A DNA stretch of 64,000 nt. It comes from an uncultured Bacteroidales bacterium (lineage in GTDB: Bacteria; Bacteroidota; Bacteroidia; Bacteroidales; Paludibacteraceae). Below the pieces are notes generated by a model. The model was not told where the DNA came from, searched no databases, and saw only the letters and a list, made by a program, of their open reading frames with translations. Positions 14,963-23,317 of the stretch are shown one piece after another (position 1 is the first letter of the stretch; every line of letters begins with the position of its first letter). The stretch spans positions 1 through 64,000 of the forward strand of contig CACXPH010000005.1 of the NCBI GenBank assembly GCA_902769535.1, given 5' to 3'. The position numbers and the translations under genes were made by a program.

Positions 14963-15546
14963 AAAAGTGGGTTCTCATAGTATTGATGGCGCTGTCGCTA
15001 CCCGTTATGGCGCAGCAAGACAGTGTCTATTTCCATAAACCGGATGCCTTAAAAGCTGTTTGGTTAGGCGTCATTGTGCCCGGAGCCGGACAGATATACA
15101 ACAAGTCCTATTGGAAACTGCCGATCGTCTATGGTGCGTTCATGGGCTGCGGATATGCGATCAACACGATGCAGAACAGGTATAGCGGTTATAAACAGGC
15201 GTATCTGGATCTGTACAACGACAGCCAGGCAGGTACAGTGAGCGAAGATCCGAGTAAGAGTTATATTGCCGTATTGCCGGACGGGTACGATTTAAACCGC
15301 GTAGGTGGGACGAGTACGTGGATGAATACGCTCAAGAACCGTCAGAGTACCTACCGGCGCTATCGGGACTATTCGATCCTGGCGACCTTCGTCGTGTATG
15401 CACTAAGTCTGATTGATGCATACGTGGATGCGCAGTTGTTTGACTACGACATCTCGCCGGACTTGACGCTTAATGTAGAACCACAGATTTATTACGACTT
15501 ACAGCACCAACAGAGTGCGGAAATTAAATTAGCTATACAATTTTGA
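14959..15546 (+). CDS. DUF5683 membrane-associated protein
   Basis: The 195-residue protein starts at TTG overlapping the parB stop (TTGA), with a signal peptide (LMALSLPVMAQ). Two hydrophobic stretches (about 30-60, with VPGAGQIYNKSYWKLPIVYG, and about 140-160) match DUF5683. In Bacteroidales this gene conventionally sits between parB and the lytic transglycosylase gene, as here. Its function is unknown; an envelope role is inferred from the signal peptide and from the neighbours. Confidence 0.8.
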   Translation: MKKWVLIVLMALSLPVMAQQDSVYFHKPDALKAVWLGVIVPGAGQIYNKSYWKLPIVYGAFMGCGYAINTMQNRYSGYKQAYLDLYNDSQAGTVSEDPSKSYIAVLPDGYDLNRVGGTSTWMNTLKNRQSTYRRYRDYSILATFVVYALSLIDAYVDAQLFDYDISPDLTLNVEPQIYYDLQHQQSAEIKLAIQF

Positions 15547-16889
15547 AAAAGATTTTTTTGATACTATTGGCAGGCCTTGCGCTCTGTGCACAGGCGCAAG
15601 AGATACAAGAGACACCGGAGATCCAACCGGACAGCGTGCTCATGGATAGCCTCGCTATCGACACGCTGTTTCTCGACACATTGTCCATAGACTCGGTGCT
15701 GATGGACACCATCGTACCAATCATACCGTTTTATCAGTTATGGAACGACAGCGACCTGACGGACATCGAGATGCGTGCGTTGGACTGGAGTCTGCAATGG
15801 TTAGATACGACCGACTGCATTGCCGTGCATGATACGACTACCCTGCCCGACTCGGTGTACAAAACGCGTCTACAGGCTCTGCCTTGCGTCATTGAGTTGC
15901 CGTACAACGACCGCGTTAGAGGATTTATCTTACGTTATGTCAAGCGTAGCCCCAAACAGGTGGCGCGTATGATGCGCATGAGCGAGTATTACTTCCCGAT
16001 GTTTGAGGAAAAACTGGGACGGTATAACCTACCCTACGAACTCAAATATCTGCCAATCATCGAGTCGGCACTGAACCCGATGGCTCGCTCGCATGCAGGC
16101 GCAGCAGGTCTTTGGCAGTTCATGCCAGCAACCGGTAAACTCTTTGGACTGGAGATTAACTCGCTGGTGGATGAACGAATGGATCCAATCAAGGCCACCG
16201 AAGCTGCGTGTCGGTTCTTGAGCAGCATGTACCATGTGTACAACGATTGGAACCTCGTGATTGCCGCTTATAATTGTGGTAGCGGAAATGTGAACAAAGC
16301 CATCCGGCGTGCAGGCGGTAAGCGCGATTTTTGGTCTATTTACCCGTTCCTTCCACTCGAGACACGTAACTACGTGCCTATCTTCATTGCCGCCAATTAT
16401 GCAATGAACTACGGTCAGGAGCACGGTATATGCAAGGCGCCGATAGAGAAAGTGATGATCACGGATACCATCCGCACCACGCAGCGTCTGCACCTTGAGC
16501 AGGTTAGTCAGAGTCTGGACATCAGCATGGACGAGTTACGTCGCCTGAACCCGCAGTATTCGCGAGACATCCTGCCCGGAGGAAGCGCATATACGCTTTG
16601 TCTTCCGGCCGATAAAGTAGGACCGTTCATTGACCAACAAGATAGCATTCTGGCCTACAAAGCCGATAGCCTGATCAATAACCGTCGTGCAGAGATCGAT
16701 ATGGCAAAAGTAACGTCTGTCAGCGGTGCGTATCGTGTGAACGGTGTGACCTATTATACTATTAAGAATGGCGACAGCCTCAGCTCGATAGCCAAACGTT
16801 TCCATTGTACAGTAAAACAACTCAAGCAATGGAACGGTCTAAAGAGTGACGCCATCCGCGCCGGAAAGAAACTGAAGATTTGCAAATAA
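15543..16889 (+). CDS. mltD: Membrane-bound lytic murein transglycosylase D-like, SLT plus LysM
   Basis: The 448-residue protein starts at TTG, again in a TTGA overlap. It has a signal peptide (LLAGLALCAQAQ) and an Asp/Ser/Leu-rich repeat stretch (about 36-58). An SLT domain follows (about 165-300) with the catalytic Glu in LPIIESALNP, then AGLWQFMPATG and IAAYNCGSGNV. The C-terminal LysM reads YTIKNGDSLSSIAKRFHCTV (about 405-448). It cleaves peptidoglycan glycan strands between MurNAc and GlcNAc to form 1,6-anhydro ends, acting in the periplasm. Confidence 0.92.
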   Translation: MKKIFLILLAGLALCAQAQEIQETPEIQPDSVLMDSLAIDTLFLDTLSIDSVLMDTIVPIIPFYQLWNDSDLTDIEMRALDWSLQWLDTTDCIAVHDTTTLPDSVYKTRLQALPCVIELPYNDRVRGFILRYVKRSPKQVARMMRMSEYYFPMFEEKLGRYNLPYELKYLPIIESALNPMARSHAGAAGLWQFMPATGKLFGLEINSLVDERMDPIKATEAACRFLSSMYHVYNDWNLVIAAYNCGSGNVNKAIRRAGGKRDFWSIYPFLPLETRNYVPIFIAANYAMNYGQEHGICKAPIEKVMITDTIRTTQRLHLEQVSQSLDISMDELRRLNPQYSRDILPGGSAYTLCLPADKVGPFIDQQDSILAYKADSLINNRRAEIDMAKVTSVSGAYRVNGVTYYTIKNGDSLSSIAKRFHCTVKQLKQWNGLKSDAIRAGKKLKICK

Positions 16890-16917
16890 ATTTGAAATCA
16901 TAAATCTGAAATCATAA
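16890..16917. repeat. Intergenic GAAATCATAAATCT repeat
   Basis: TGAAATCATAAA is repeated twice directly before the MerR start codon. The same words are coding inside the YggS-HAD gene (44031-44058). Confidence 0.75.
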
Positions 16918-17247
16918 ATGGCCGAAGGCAAAATATATTTTTCTCTCCGCGAAACAGAAACCGAAACCGGTATTCCGGCTTCTACGCTTCGCTATTGGGA
17001 GAAACAGTTCGATGAGCTCCAGCCGCGCAAGGACGGACACGGAAACCGGTACTACACGCGCGAAAACATCGAAGTGATCAAACGTATCCGGTATATCCGT
17101 GACGAACTGAAAATAACGCGTATTGAGGCCATCCGCAAGGAACTCAAGGGCAACGGCAAGAAGTCCGATGAGCGCCAAGCCGCATTGGAGATCCTACAGC
17201 GCGTACGCGAAGAATTATGTGAAATCCGCAAAATGATTAAACAATGA
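16918..17247 (+). CDS. MerR-family transcriptional regulator
   Basis: The 109-residue protein has an N-terminal winged helix-turn-helix of the MerR type: IYFSLRETETETGIPASTLR, then YWEKQFDELQPRKDGHGNRYY, then a short C-terminal coiled coil (about 75-109). There is no metal- or drug-binding C-terminal domain. Such minimal MerR proteins are common in Bacteroidales beside peptidoglycan genes; the target is unknown. It overlaps YfhO by four bases. Confidence 0.88.
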   Translation: MAEGKIYFSLRETETETGIPASTLRYWEKQFDELQPRKDGHGNRYYTRENIEVIKRIRYIRDELKITRIEAIRKELKGNGKKSDERQAALEILQRVREELCEIRKMIKQ

Positions 17248-19679
17248 AGATAGATTGGAAGAAAATTGCCCCGTATTTGGTGGCTGTGGTAGTATTTATT
17301 GGCTTTGCCATTGCTTATTGCAGTCCGCAGATGAACGGTCGAGTGCTACTCCAAGGGGACATCAACAACTGGAAGGGGGCTGCTAACGAGGCGCTGACCT
17401 ATTATGAAGCGAATGGCGAACCGACAGGATGGACGAACTCTATGTTCGGCGGAATGCCGACGTATCAGATCACGTTCCGTAACAAAGCCGGAATGGCAAC
17501 CTCATGGTTTAAGAATGTTTTAGTCGGTTGGTGGGGGGAACCCATCACGGCTATCATGCTCTATTTCATCGGGTTCTACCTCATGTTGCTCTGTTTCGGT
17601 ATCAATGCATGGTTGGCATTAGTCGGGGCATTGGCGATGGGTATGTCTTCCTATTTCTTCATTATTATTCCGGCGGGACATATGTCCAAAGCCTTTGCGT
17701 TGGGAGGATTAGCACCCGTTATCGGCGGTTTATATGCTATTTTCCGGCGCAAATACTGGTTAGGCATCCCGATGGTACTTATCTTCGGTGCTTATTCTAT
17801 TGTGCTGCACCCGCAGATGACGTATTATATCTTCATGCTCATCGGCGTGCTGTGCATCGCAGAACTGTACATCCACATTCGCGACAAACAATGGAAAGAG
17901 TTGGGCATCAGCGTAGGAGTTATTGCGCTTTGCTTGGGACTGATTTTCCTAACCAAACTGTCATGGTGGACATTGAACCAAGACTATCTCAAAGAGACTA
18001 TGCGCGGTGGGCACAGTGAACTCACCAAACAGGCACAGGACAAACCTGCGGAAGGACTCGATATTAAATATGCCACCGATTGGAGTTACGGCAAAGGTGA
18101 GACTATGACGCTCCTCATCCCGAACTGGGAAGGCGGCGCCAGTGGATACAACGTCGGAAAAGACTCCGAACTATGCAAAGCCCTTCGCAAACAAGGTGTT
18201 CCGAAACGCGATGCAGAGCAGTTCTGCAAAAGCGCGCCTACCTATCGGGGTGAGAAGATGTTCACGAGCGGTGCTGTTTATGCTGGAGCTATCGTGTGCT
18301 TCCTTTTCTTGTTGGGTTTACTCATCGTTCCCGGACCCTATAAATGGGCACTCCTCTTCGCAACGCTCATGTCTATCTTCCTCGCTTGGGGAAAGAACCT
18401 TATGTGGCTCACGGAACTCTTCTATAACTATTTCCCGATGTACAATAAATTCCGCGCCGTGGAGTCCATTCTCGTAGTCGCGGAAATCACTATGCCACTA
18501 TTAGGTTTCCTCGGCTTGCAACGCATCGTGCAGGGAGAAGTGGAATGGCCTAAACTACGCAATAATCTTTTCATTGCGGGAGGAATCACAGCGGGTCTAT
18601 GTCTGTTTGGCGCACTCTTTGCCGGCAGTTTCGATATGACCAGTTCGTACGACGCGCAATGGAAAGCCCAGATGCCCCAATGGGTTTATGATGCCATTCT
18701 CGACCAGCGTATAGCGATGCTAAAAGCCGATGCATGGCGTAGCTTGCTCTTCGTCGTTCTCGGCTTCGGACTTGTTTACTGGTATGCCAAATCTCAAATC
18801 TCAAATGTCAAATCTCAAATGTCAAATACAATATTATATGCTGGTCTAGCAGCATTAATATTGATTGACCTCGTTCCTGTCGACAAACGTTTCTTCAATA
18901 ACGATAACTTTGTTAAGCAGAAAGATAGTGAGGCGTATTTTAAGATACAGCCATGGGAGGAACAGATTCTCCAAGACAAGAGTCTTGACTACCGCGTGCT
19001 GAATCTCAACACGAACACCTTCAATGACGCACGTACAAGCTATCGTCTCAAATCGATTGGAGGATATTCGGCTGTCAAACTGCGCCGCTATCAAGACCTG
19101 ATTGACGAGCATATCTCCAAGATGAATTGGAATGTAATTAATATGCTCAATACCAAGTATATCGTCACGCAACGCGGCGTCATCCCAAATCCCGATGCGA
19201 TGGGTAATGCGTGGTTTGTCAATGAAGTGCTGTTCGTGCCCACGCCCGATGATGAGAGTGCAGCGCTCAACACACTAGACTTTAGCCGCACAGCTGTTGC
19301 TGATGAGAAATTCCGCGAGGTGCTGACTTGCGAGCCACAGCCCAATGAGGAAGATAGGATTGTTTTGACGAACTATCAACCGAATAAACTGGTTTACGCA
19401 GCGAACTGCGCTAATAACCGTGTAGCTGTCTTCTCGGAGATTTATTATCCGGATGGTTGGCACCTATACATTGATGGAGAAGAGAAAGAAATCGGTCGTG
19501 TGAACTACGTCCTCCGTGCAGCAGTCATCCCCGCCGGAGAGCACACGGTAATGATGGAGTTTATGCCGAAAGCGATGACTTGGGATAATTGGTGCTATGC
19601 GTTGGCCATCATATTGATGATACTTAGCCTCGGTCTGCTCATCGGCTGGCCGATTTATCAAAAGAAAAGAGCCGCTTAA
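17244..19679 (+). CDS. YfhO-family multi-pass membrane protein
   Basis: The 811-residue protein has about a dozen hydrophobic segments. It begins with one membrane helix followed by an extracytoplasmic loop with LLQGDINNWKG and NSMFGGMPTYQI, typical of YfhO proteins (GT-C fold, possible lipid-linked sugar transferases). A large soluble C-terminal part (about 540-780) precedes a last membrane helix. In Gram-positives YfhO modifies lipoteichoic acid with sugars; the role in Bacteroidales is not known. A repeat-derived peptide KSQISNVKSQMSN (about 515-528) sits between two membrane segments. The gene converges with, and overlaps by four bases, the next minus-strand gene. Confidence 0.85.
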   Translation: MKIDWKKIAPYLVAVVVFIGFAIAYCSPQMNGRVLLQGDINNWKGAANEALTYYEANGEPTGWTNSMFGGMPTYQITFRNKAGMATSWFKNVLVGWWGEPITAIMLYFIGFYLMLLCFGINAWLALVGALAMGMSSYFFIIIPAGHMSKAFALGGLAPVIGGLYAIFRRKYWLGIPMVLIFGAYSIVLHPQMTYYIFMLIGVLCIAELYIHIRDKQWKELGISVGVIALCLGLIFLTKLSWWTLNQDYLKETMRGGHSELTKQAQDKPAEGLDIKYATDWSYGKGETMTLLIPNWEGGASGYNVGKDSELCKALRKQGVPKRDAEQFCKSAPTYRGEKMFTSGAVYAGAIVCFLFLLGLLIVPGPYKWALLFATLMSIFLAWGKNLMWLTELFYNYFPMYNKFRAVESILVVAEITMPLLGFLGLQRIVQGEVEWPKLRNNLFIAGGITAGLCLFGALFAGSFDMTSSYDAQWKAQMPQWVYDAILDQRIAMLKADAWRSLLFVVLGFGLVYWYAKSQISNVKSQMSNTILYAGLAALILIDLVPVDKRFFNNDNFVKQKDSEAYFKIQPWEEQILQDKSLDYRVLNLNTNTFNDARTSYRLKSIGGYSAVKLRRYQDLIDEHISKMNWNVINMLNTKYIVTQRGVIPNPDAMGNAWFVNEVLFVPTPDDESAALNTLDFSRTAVADEKFREVLTCEPQPNEEDRIVLTNYQPNKLVYAANCANNRVAVFSEIYYPDGWHLYIDGEEKEIGRVNYVLRAAVIPAGEHTVMMEFMPKAMTWDNWCYALAIILMILSLGLLIGWPIYQKKRAA
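18789..18826 (+). repeat. Coding AAATCTCAAATGTC repeat in YfhO
   Basis: CAAATCT/CAAATGT words occur five times in tandem and are read as KSQISNVKSQMSN. They belong to the AAATC family seen in intergenic gaps. Confidence 0.8.
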
Positions 19680-20770
19680 CCAAGCAACTCTTTAAACATT
19701 CTCTCAACGGCCTTTTCAGAATAGTTGTTGAGGTAACACTGCCGCGCGTTTTCGTTCCACTTGGGGCGAGGATGCGCGGCAAACTCATTAATGCACGCGA
19801 TATATTCCTCTGCTGTGTTACATCGCCATGCACTCTTGCCTTCCTCAATCGCATATCCTTCTAATGCCTCATTCGTCGCGATGATGTTCTTCCCGTACAT
19901 CAAACTCTCGCAGGTTTTTACCTTCATGCCGCTTCCCGCAAAAATCGGCAACACCATCACATCTGCTTCTTCGAAATACGGAACCAACGAAGGAGCATCG
20001 GATATGACGGGTATTTCGCGCAACAATTCCGGTTTCTCCTCTTTGAGTTTTGCCATTCCCTTACCGACTATCATATATTCCACATTCACATGAGGTAACA
20101 CGTTCTTCACGAACCACAAGATGCCCTCGTTATTCGGACCAAAGTACGCACCTATAGACAAACATTTCACCCGCTTGCTCGTTTGTGCGGTCTTAGCCGG
20201 CTCAGCATCTAATCGATCACTCAACGTAACAGGAATGATAAAATCAGCCTCTCGTTGATAGCGTTTTTGTAACTCAACCTTATCACGTTCATTAAGCGCA
20301 ATGACAACATCGGAATACGCGCAACTCCATTGGTCGTTTTTATCTGCACAATGAATCAGAACAGATCGGAACGGAAGGTGTTTCGGCATTTTCGCATCCA
20401 TATAGAGCGCCTCCACATTCTGAAAAGAAGTAAGTATCTTTCCTTTATAATCCGCCTCCTTCAATGCTTTTGCGATGACACCAAATAAACTTCTGTCAAT
20501 AAATACAAAATCGTATTTCTCTGCCTTGCATGCAATCTGCTCCACTTTCTTCGGCGTGAGTCCTAAGAAATATCCGAACGGCAGATAGAACACCGCTTTA
20601 AAATACTCCCATAACGAACTCCTACCGGCTTTATCATGCAGATAGTACACCTCTACATTCGCCTCGCCCAGCACCGCACGCAACGCATCAAGGTTCTTCT
20701 TCGTCCCCTGGTCACCCCCGTTCATCACCGTCCCAAACGGTCGGTATTGTATAAAAAGAAGTTTAGACAT
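19676..20770 (-). CDS. Glycosyltransferase, GT4-like
   Basis: The 364-residue protein starts at ATG 20768-20770 (MSKLLFIQYRPFG). Upstream frame extension is rejected as it is AT-rich and not protein-like. The C-terminal donor-binding half has the GT4 pattern LSIGAYFGPNNEGI, then VLPIFAGSGMKVKTCESLMY with the expected Glu. It would transfer a nucleotide-sugar residue to a lipid- or polysaccharide-linked acceptor in the cytoplasm. It closes the minus-strand island with LicD and the asparagine-synthase/cytidylyltransferase fusion. Confidence 0.85.
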   Translation of the reverse strand: MSKLLFIQYRPFGTVMNGGDQGTKKNLDALRAVLGEANVEVYYLHDKAGRSSLWEYFKAVFYLPFGYFLGLTPKKVEQIACKAEKYDFVFIDRSLFGVIAKALKEADYKGKILTSFQNVEALYMDAKMPKHLPFRSVLIHCADKNDQWSCAYSDVVIALNERDKVELQKRYQREADFIIPVTLSDRLDAEPAKTAQTSKRVKCLSIGAYFGPNNEGILWFVKNVLPHVNVEYMIVGKGMAKLKEEKPELLREIPVISDAPSLVPYFEEADVMVLPIFAGSGMKVKTCESLMYGKNIIATNEALEGYAIEEGKSAWRCNTAEEYIACINEFAAHPRPKWNENARQCYLNNYSEKAVERMFKELLG

Positions 20771-20795
20771 ATTTTTTGAGAAATATGAAAGGATA

Positions 20796-21116
20796 TTAGC
20801 AGATATATCTTCTATAGCATCTCTCCTTTGTCGGTTTAATGCGGGTCTTAAAATCCTTAGCATTCCAATTCTTTATCGGCGTCATATAGGAATCAGAATA
20901 TATATCCTTTAGCCATTCGTGCGCCCTCACTGGTACATTTATTTGAATACCTAAAAAGTCTGTCTTCTCAAATTCTGACTTAGGCACATACGATCGCGCA
21001 ACAGGAAAACCATCAGAAGCATTTGCTTCTTTCCAATCTTTATATTCGTGTTTACGCGGGCAATAGGCATACCAATCATCTCCTTCTGCAAAATAATAGA
21101 AGACATCATCTCTCAC
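20796..21116 (-). pseudogene. Truncated second LicD-family copy (C-terminal part only)
   Basis: The frame has 106 codons from a GTG at 21114-21116. Its sequence is parallel to the C-terminal part of the upstream LicD gene: DVFYYF versus VDFYYF, RKHEYKDWKEAN versus KRHEYKEWYEAN, then DGFP, FLG, EWLKDIYSDSYMTPI versus QFLKDLYGDDFMQPI. The N-terminal catalytic part with the Asp-rich motif is absent. It therefore looks like the remains of a tandem duplication, although translation from the GTG, coupled to the preceding gene (10-base overlap), could still make a partner subunit. Confidence 0.65.
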
Positions 21117-21816
21117 ATTTCATGACATCTAGATTTCTATATTGCCTTACCGGATATGGATCTCTACGCGTTTTTCTTGTTCCCGGCACCCATCCTTGAA
21201 TAGGCTGCATAAAATCATCACCATACAAATCTTTCAAGAATTGCTCTGCTGTGTCTGGCATATAGAAATAATGGCCTAAGAACTCTTTTTTTGATACTGT
21301 AAACGTATCCGTCGAATCGATATCACATGGGAAACCGTCTGTCTCATTAGCCTCATACCACTCTTTGTACTCATGCCGTTTGGGAACGAATGATGCCATT
21401 GTGTATTCATCCACCTCATAGAAATAGTAGAAATCTACAGGAACGCCCTTATAGTCAAACTGGTCTATCGTAACCCTATTATCTTCTTTAAAGTAGAATT
21501 GACGAACCCATTTAAAACCATTCTTTTGCATTATTTGGACTATATTGTCAGGTCGTTCGGAAGCAAAAACTCCTAAATCAAGGTCATAATCATAAGGAAT
21601 AAAATTATGTTCCCTATAAGCACCGAGTAATAATCCGGCATAGAAAAAAGGCCGTACTCCGTGCGGTGCTAGAACATCTTGAACTAATTGAAGCACTTCT
21701 ACTCCATGCTCCTTTACTGCCTTTGCTTCCTTTTTTTCCTTATAGTTATTAATGATTTTAACACAATATTGATAAAGGCCTAATCTTGCTGCAATTTTTT
21801 GAATAATTCTACTCAT
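21106..21816 (-). CDS. LicD-family phosphotransferase
   Basis: The 236-residue protein has the LicD signature near 60-85 (FFYAGLLLGAYREHNFIPYD followed by DYDLDLGVF, the metal-binding Asp cluster) and the DFYYF motif near 123-130. LicD enzymes move a phospho-substituent such as phosphocholine or ribitol-/glycerol-phosphate from a CDP-activated donor to a sugar. The neighbouring gene carries a cytidylyltransferase domain, so a CDP-activated small molecule is the likely donor. G+C is low: 22 of 60 bases in 21241-21300 and 21 of 60 in 21061-21120. Start and stop overlap both neighbours. Confidence 0.85.
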   Translation of the reverse strand: MSRIIQKIAARLGLYQYCVKIINNYKEKKEAKAVKEHGVEVLQLVQDVLAPHGVRPFFYAGLLLGAYREHNFIPYDYDLDLGVFASERPDNIVQIMQKNGFKWVRQFYFKEDNRVTIDQFDYKGVPVDFYYFYEVDEYTMASFVPKRHEYKEWYEANETDGFPCDIDSTDTFTVSKKEFLGHYFYMPDTAEQFLKDLYGDDFMQPIQGWVPGTRKTRRDPYPVRQYRNLDVMKCER

Positions 21817-23285
21817 TTCCCCTCTCTCAATCGAATTAATGTTTCATTTATCAGCGTACTGCTTGTTCCTTTCGTGTACGGAAAATACACTACTTTCGCG
21901 CCAACTTCTGCAAGGTCTTTCTCTATCTTATTCCATTTATCCGTTCCCTTCCAGTCGTCTCCCACAAACATGACATCAAAATGGTACTTCTTCCATGCTC
22001 CAAGTTTGTCCATATTTTCCTGGGTAACAACCTCATCTACATATTTGATAGCAGCGACAATTTCCTTGCGTTCCTCAAATGGAATAACAGAACGCTTTCC
22101 CTTGTATCCCACTAAATCGTCCGTCGAAACACCTACTATCAGATAGTCACATTGCGCTTTTGCCTTACGGAGTAGGTTCAAATGTCCGATATGAAATAAG
22201 TCATAAACACCTGTTGTATATCCTACTTTAATAGGATCCACCATATTCAAGAACTCCTCCAAGCAATACAACAACCACTTCTGATTTCCCGTCAGGGATG
22301 CCATATCAATATCTCTGCGGAACTCCGGACGAGTCGGACCTGCCCAATCTTTGAAATAAATATCTACCGGACGAGGCATCGGAGTCTTCTCCGGTACTGG
22401 AATTTCCGGATAGCACATATGGAATAACTCTCGGATTAGATATTTCGACTCACCGCTCCGTACACGCTTCAAATCCAACGGATCTGCCATCTTCACCATG
22501 CCCGAAGGATCGAAGAGAGGAACATACTTCATGCCCGCAGTTATAACCGCATTGCAATAAGATCCACTCGACTCATGTGCAAAAATCTCATCTTGGAATC
22601 GCAGAAAATCAATCTTGTTGTTCGGCAAACGGTAACGCTCATAGATATGTGCCATCGATACCGGTTCCTTAAGCACTTTCTTCGGATCCAAGAACGTGTA
22701 GAAATCTACCCACTCATCAAAATCCCAGTCTCTCGACAGCATCTTATCCATGCCTCCAAAAACCAAGTCACTACCATCAGCTGCTACTATTTGCTCCACA
22801 CCATCCTTCTTGGCTTGCAGCGCAGCCTCCATAATTTGCGGCTCGATTGAATGAACAGGTGCGCCTTTCATCTTCATCAATGCGGGAAGATGTTTCTTTA
22901 CTATATCAAAATTGATGTCCACATAATGCAGATTCAACTTATACTTCTCCGCATAAAGTTTCGCACGTTCCATATCTCCTGTTGAGAAAGTACCATCCAT
23001 AAAACGGAACGTATACGCATCCGTACCCGGTTTCAAGAACGCTGCCAAGCAAGCAGAATCCATACCTCCGGATAACAAAATACCTAATTTCGTATCTTTC
23101 TGCTTTTCAGCAAACATCTCCTTATATGCCTTCGCTATATCAGCTGCAGTATGAACCAACACCTTCTTATCTTCCGGATAAGGTATGTCCAATGTATGCT
23201 GCAAACCTTCCTTAAACTGCTTATTCGGATCTTCTACATAACGGAACGTTAAGTACGAACTCATGCAATAATTTTTGTCTTCCAT
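21813..23285 (-). CDS. Asparagine-synthase-like ATPase fused to a cytidylyltransferase
   Basis: The 490-residue protein has two parts. Residues about 20-340 form an asparagine-synthetase C-terminal (PP-loop) domain with LGILLSGGMDSACLAAFL and AADGSDLVFGG; the N-terminal glutaminase domain is absent. Residues about 355-490 form a glycerol-3-phosphate-cytidylyltransferase-like domain with VGYTTGVYDLFHIGHLNLLR (HxGH) and YTKGTSSTLI in place of the usual RT.GISTT. PP-loop enzymes adenylate a carboxylate for amide formation, while the second domain makes CDP-linked compounds from phosphates. Together with LicD next door this suggests synthesis and transfer of a CDP-activated, amide-bearing or alcohol-phosphate group. 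The product is inferred, not known. Confidence 0.85.
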   Translation of the reverse strand: MEDKNYCMSSYLTFRYVEDPNKQFKEGLQHTLDIPYPEDKKVLVHTAADIAKAYKEMFAEKQKDTKLGILLSGGMDSACLAAFLKPGTDAYTFRFMDGTFSTGDMERAKLYAEKYKLNLHYVDINFDIVKKHLPALMKMKGAPVHSIEPQIMEAALQAKKDGVEQIVAADGSDLVFGGMDKMLSRDWDFDEWVDFYTFLDPKKVLKEPVSMAHIYERYRLPNNKIDFLRFQDEIFAHESSGSYCNAVITAGMKYVPLFDPSGMVKMADPLDLKRVRSGESKYLIRELFHMCYPEIPVPEKTPMPRPVDIYFKDWAGPTRPEFRRDIDMASLTGNQKWLLYCLEEFLNMVDPIKVGYTTGVYDLFHIGHLNLLRKAKAQCDYLIVGVSTDDLVGYKGKRSVIPFEERKEIVAAIKYVDEVVTQENMDKLGAWKKYHFDVMFVGDDWKGTDKWNKIEKDLAEVGAKVVYFPYTKGTSSTLINETLIRLREGK

Positions 23286-23317
23286 AACGCAATAAATTTT
23301 ATATGTGAGTAAATGAA

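Noticed and set aside
20771..20863. N-terminal extension of the glycosyltransferase
   Set aside because: The stretch is AT-rich, basic and unlike the family; ATG at 20768-20770 gives the normal N-terminus.
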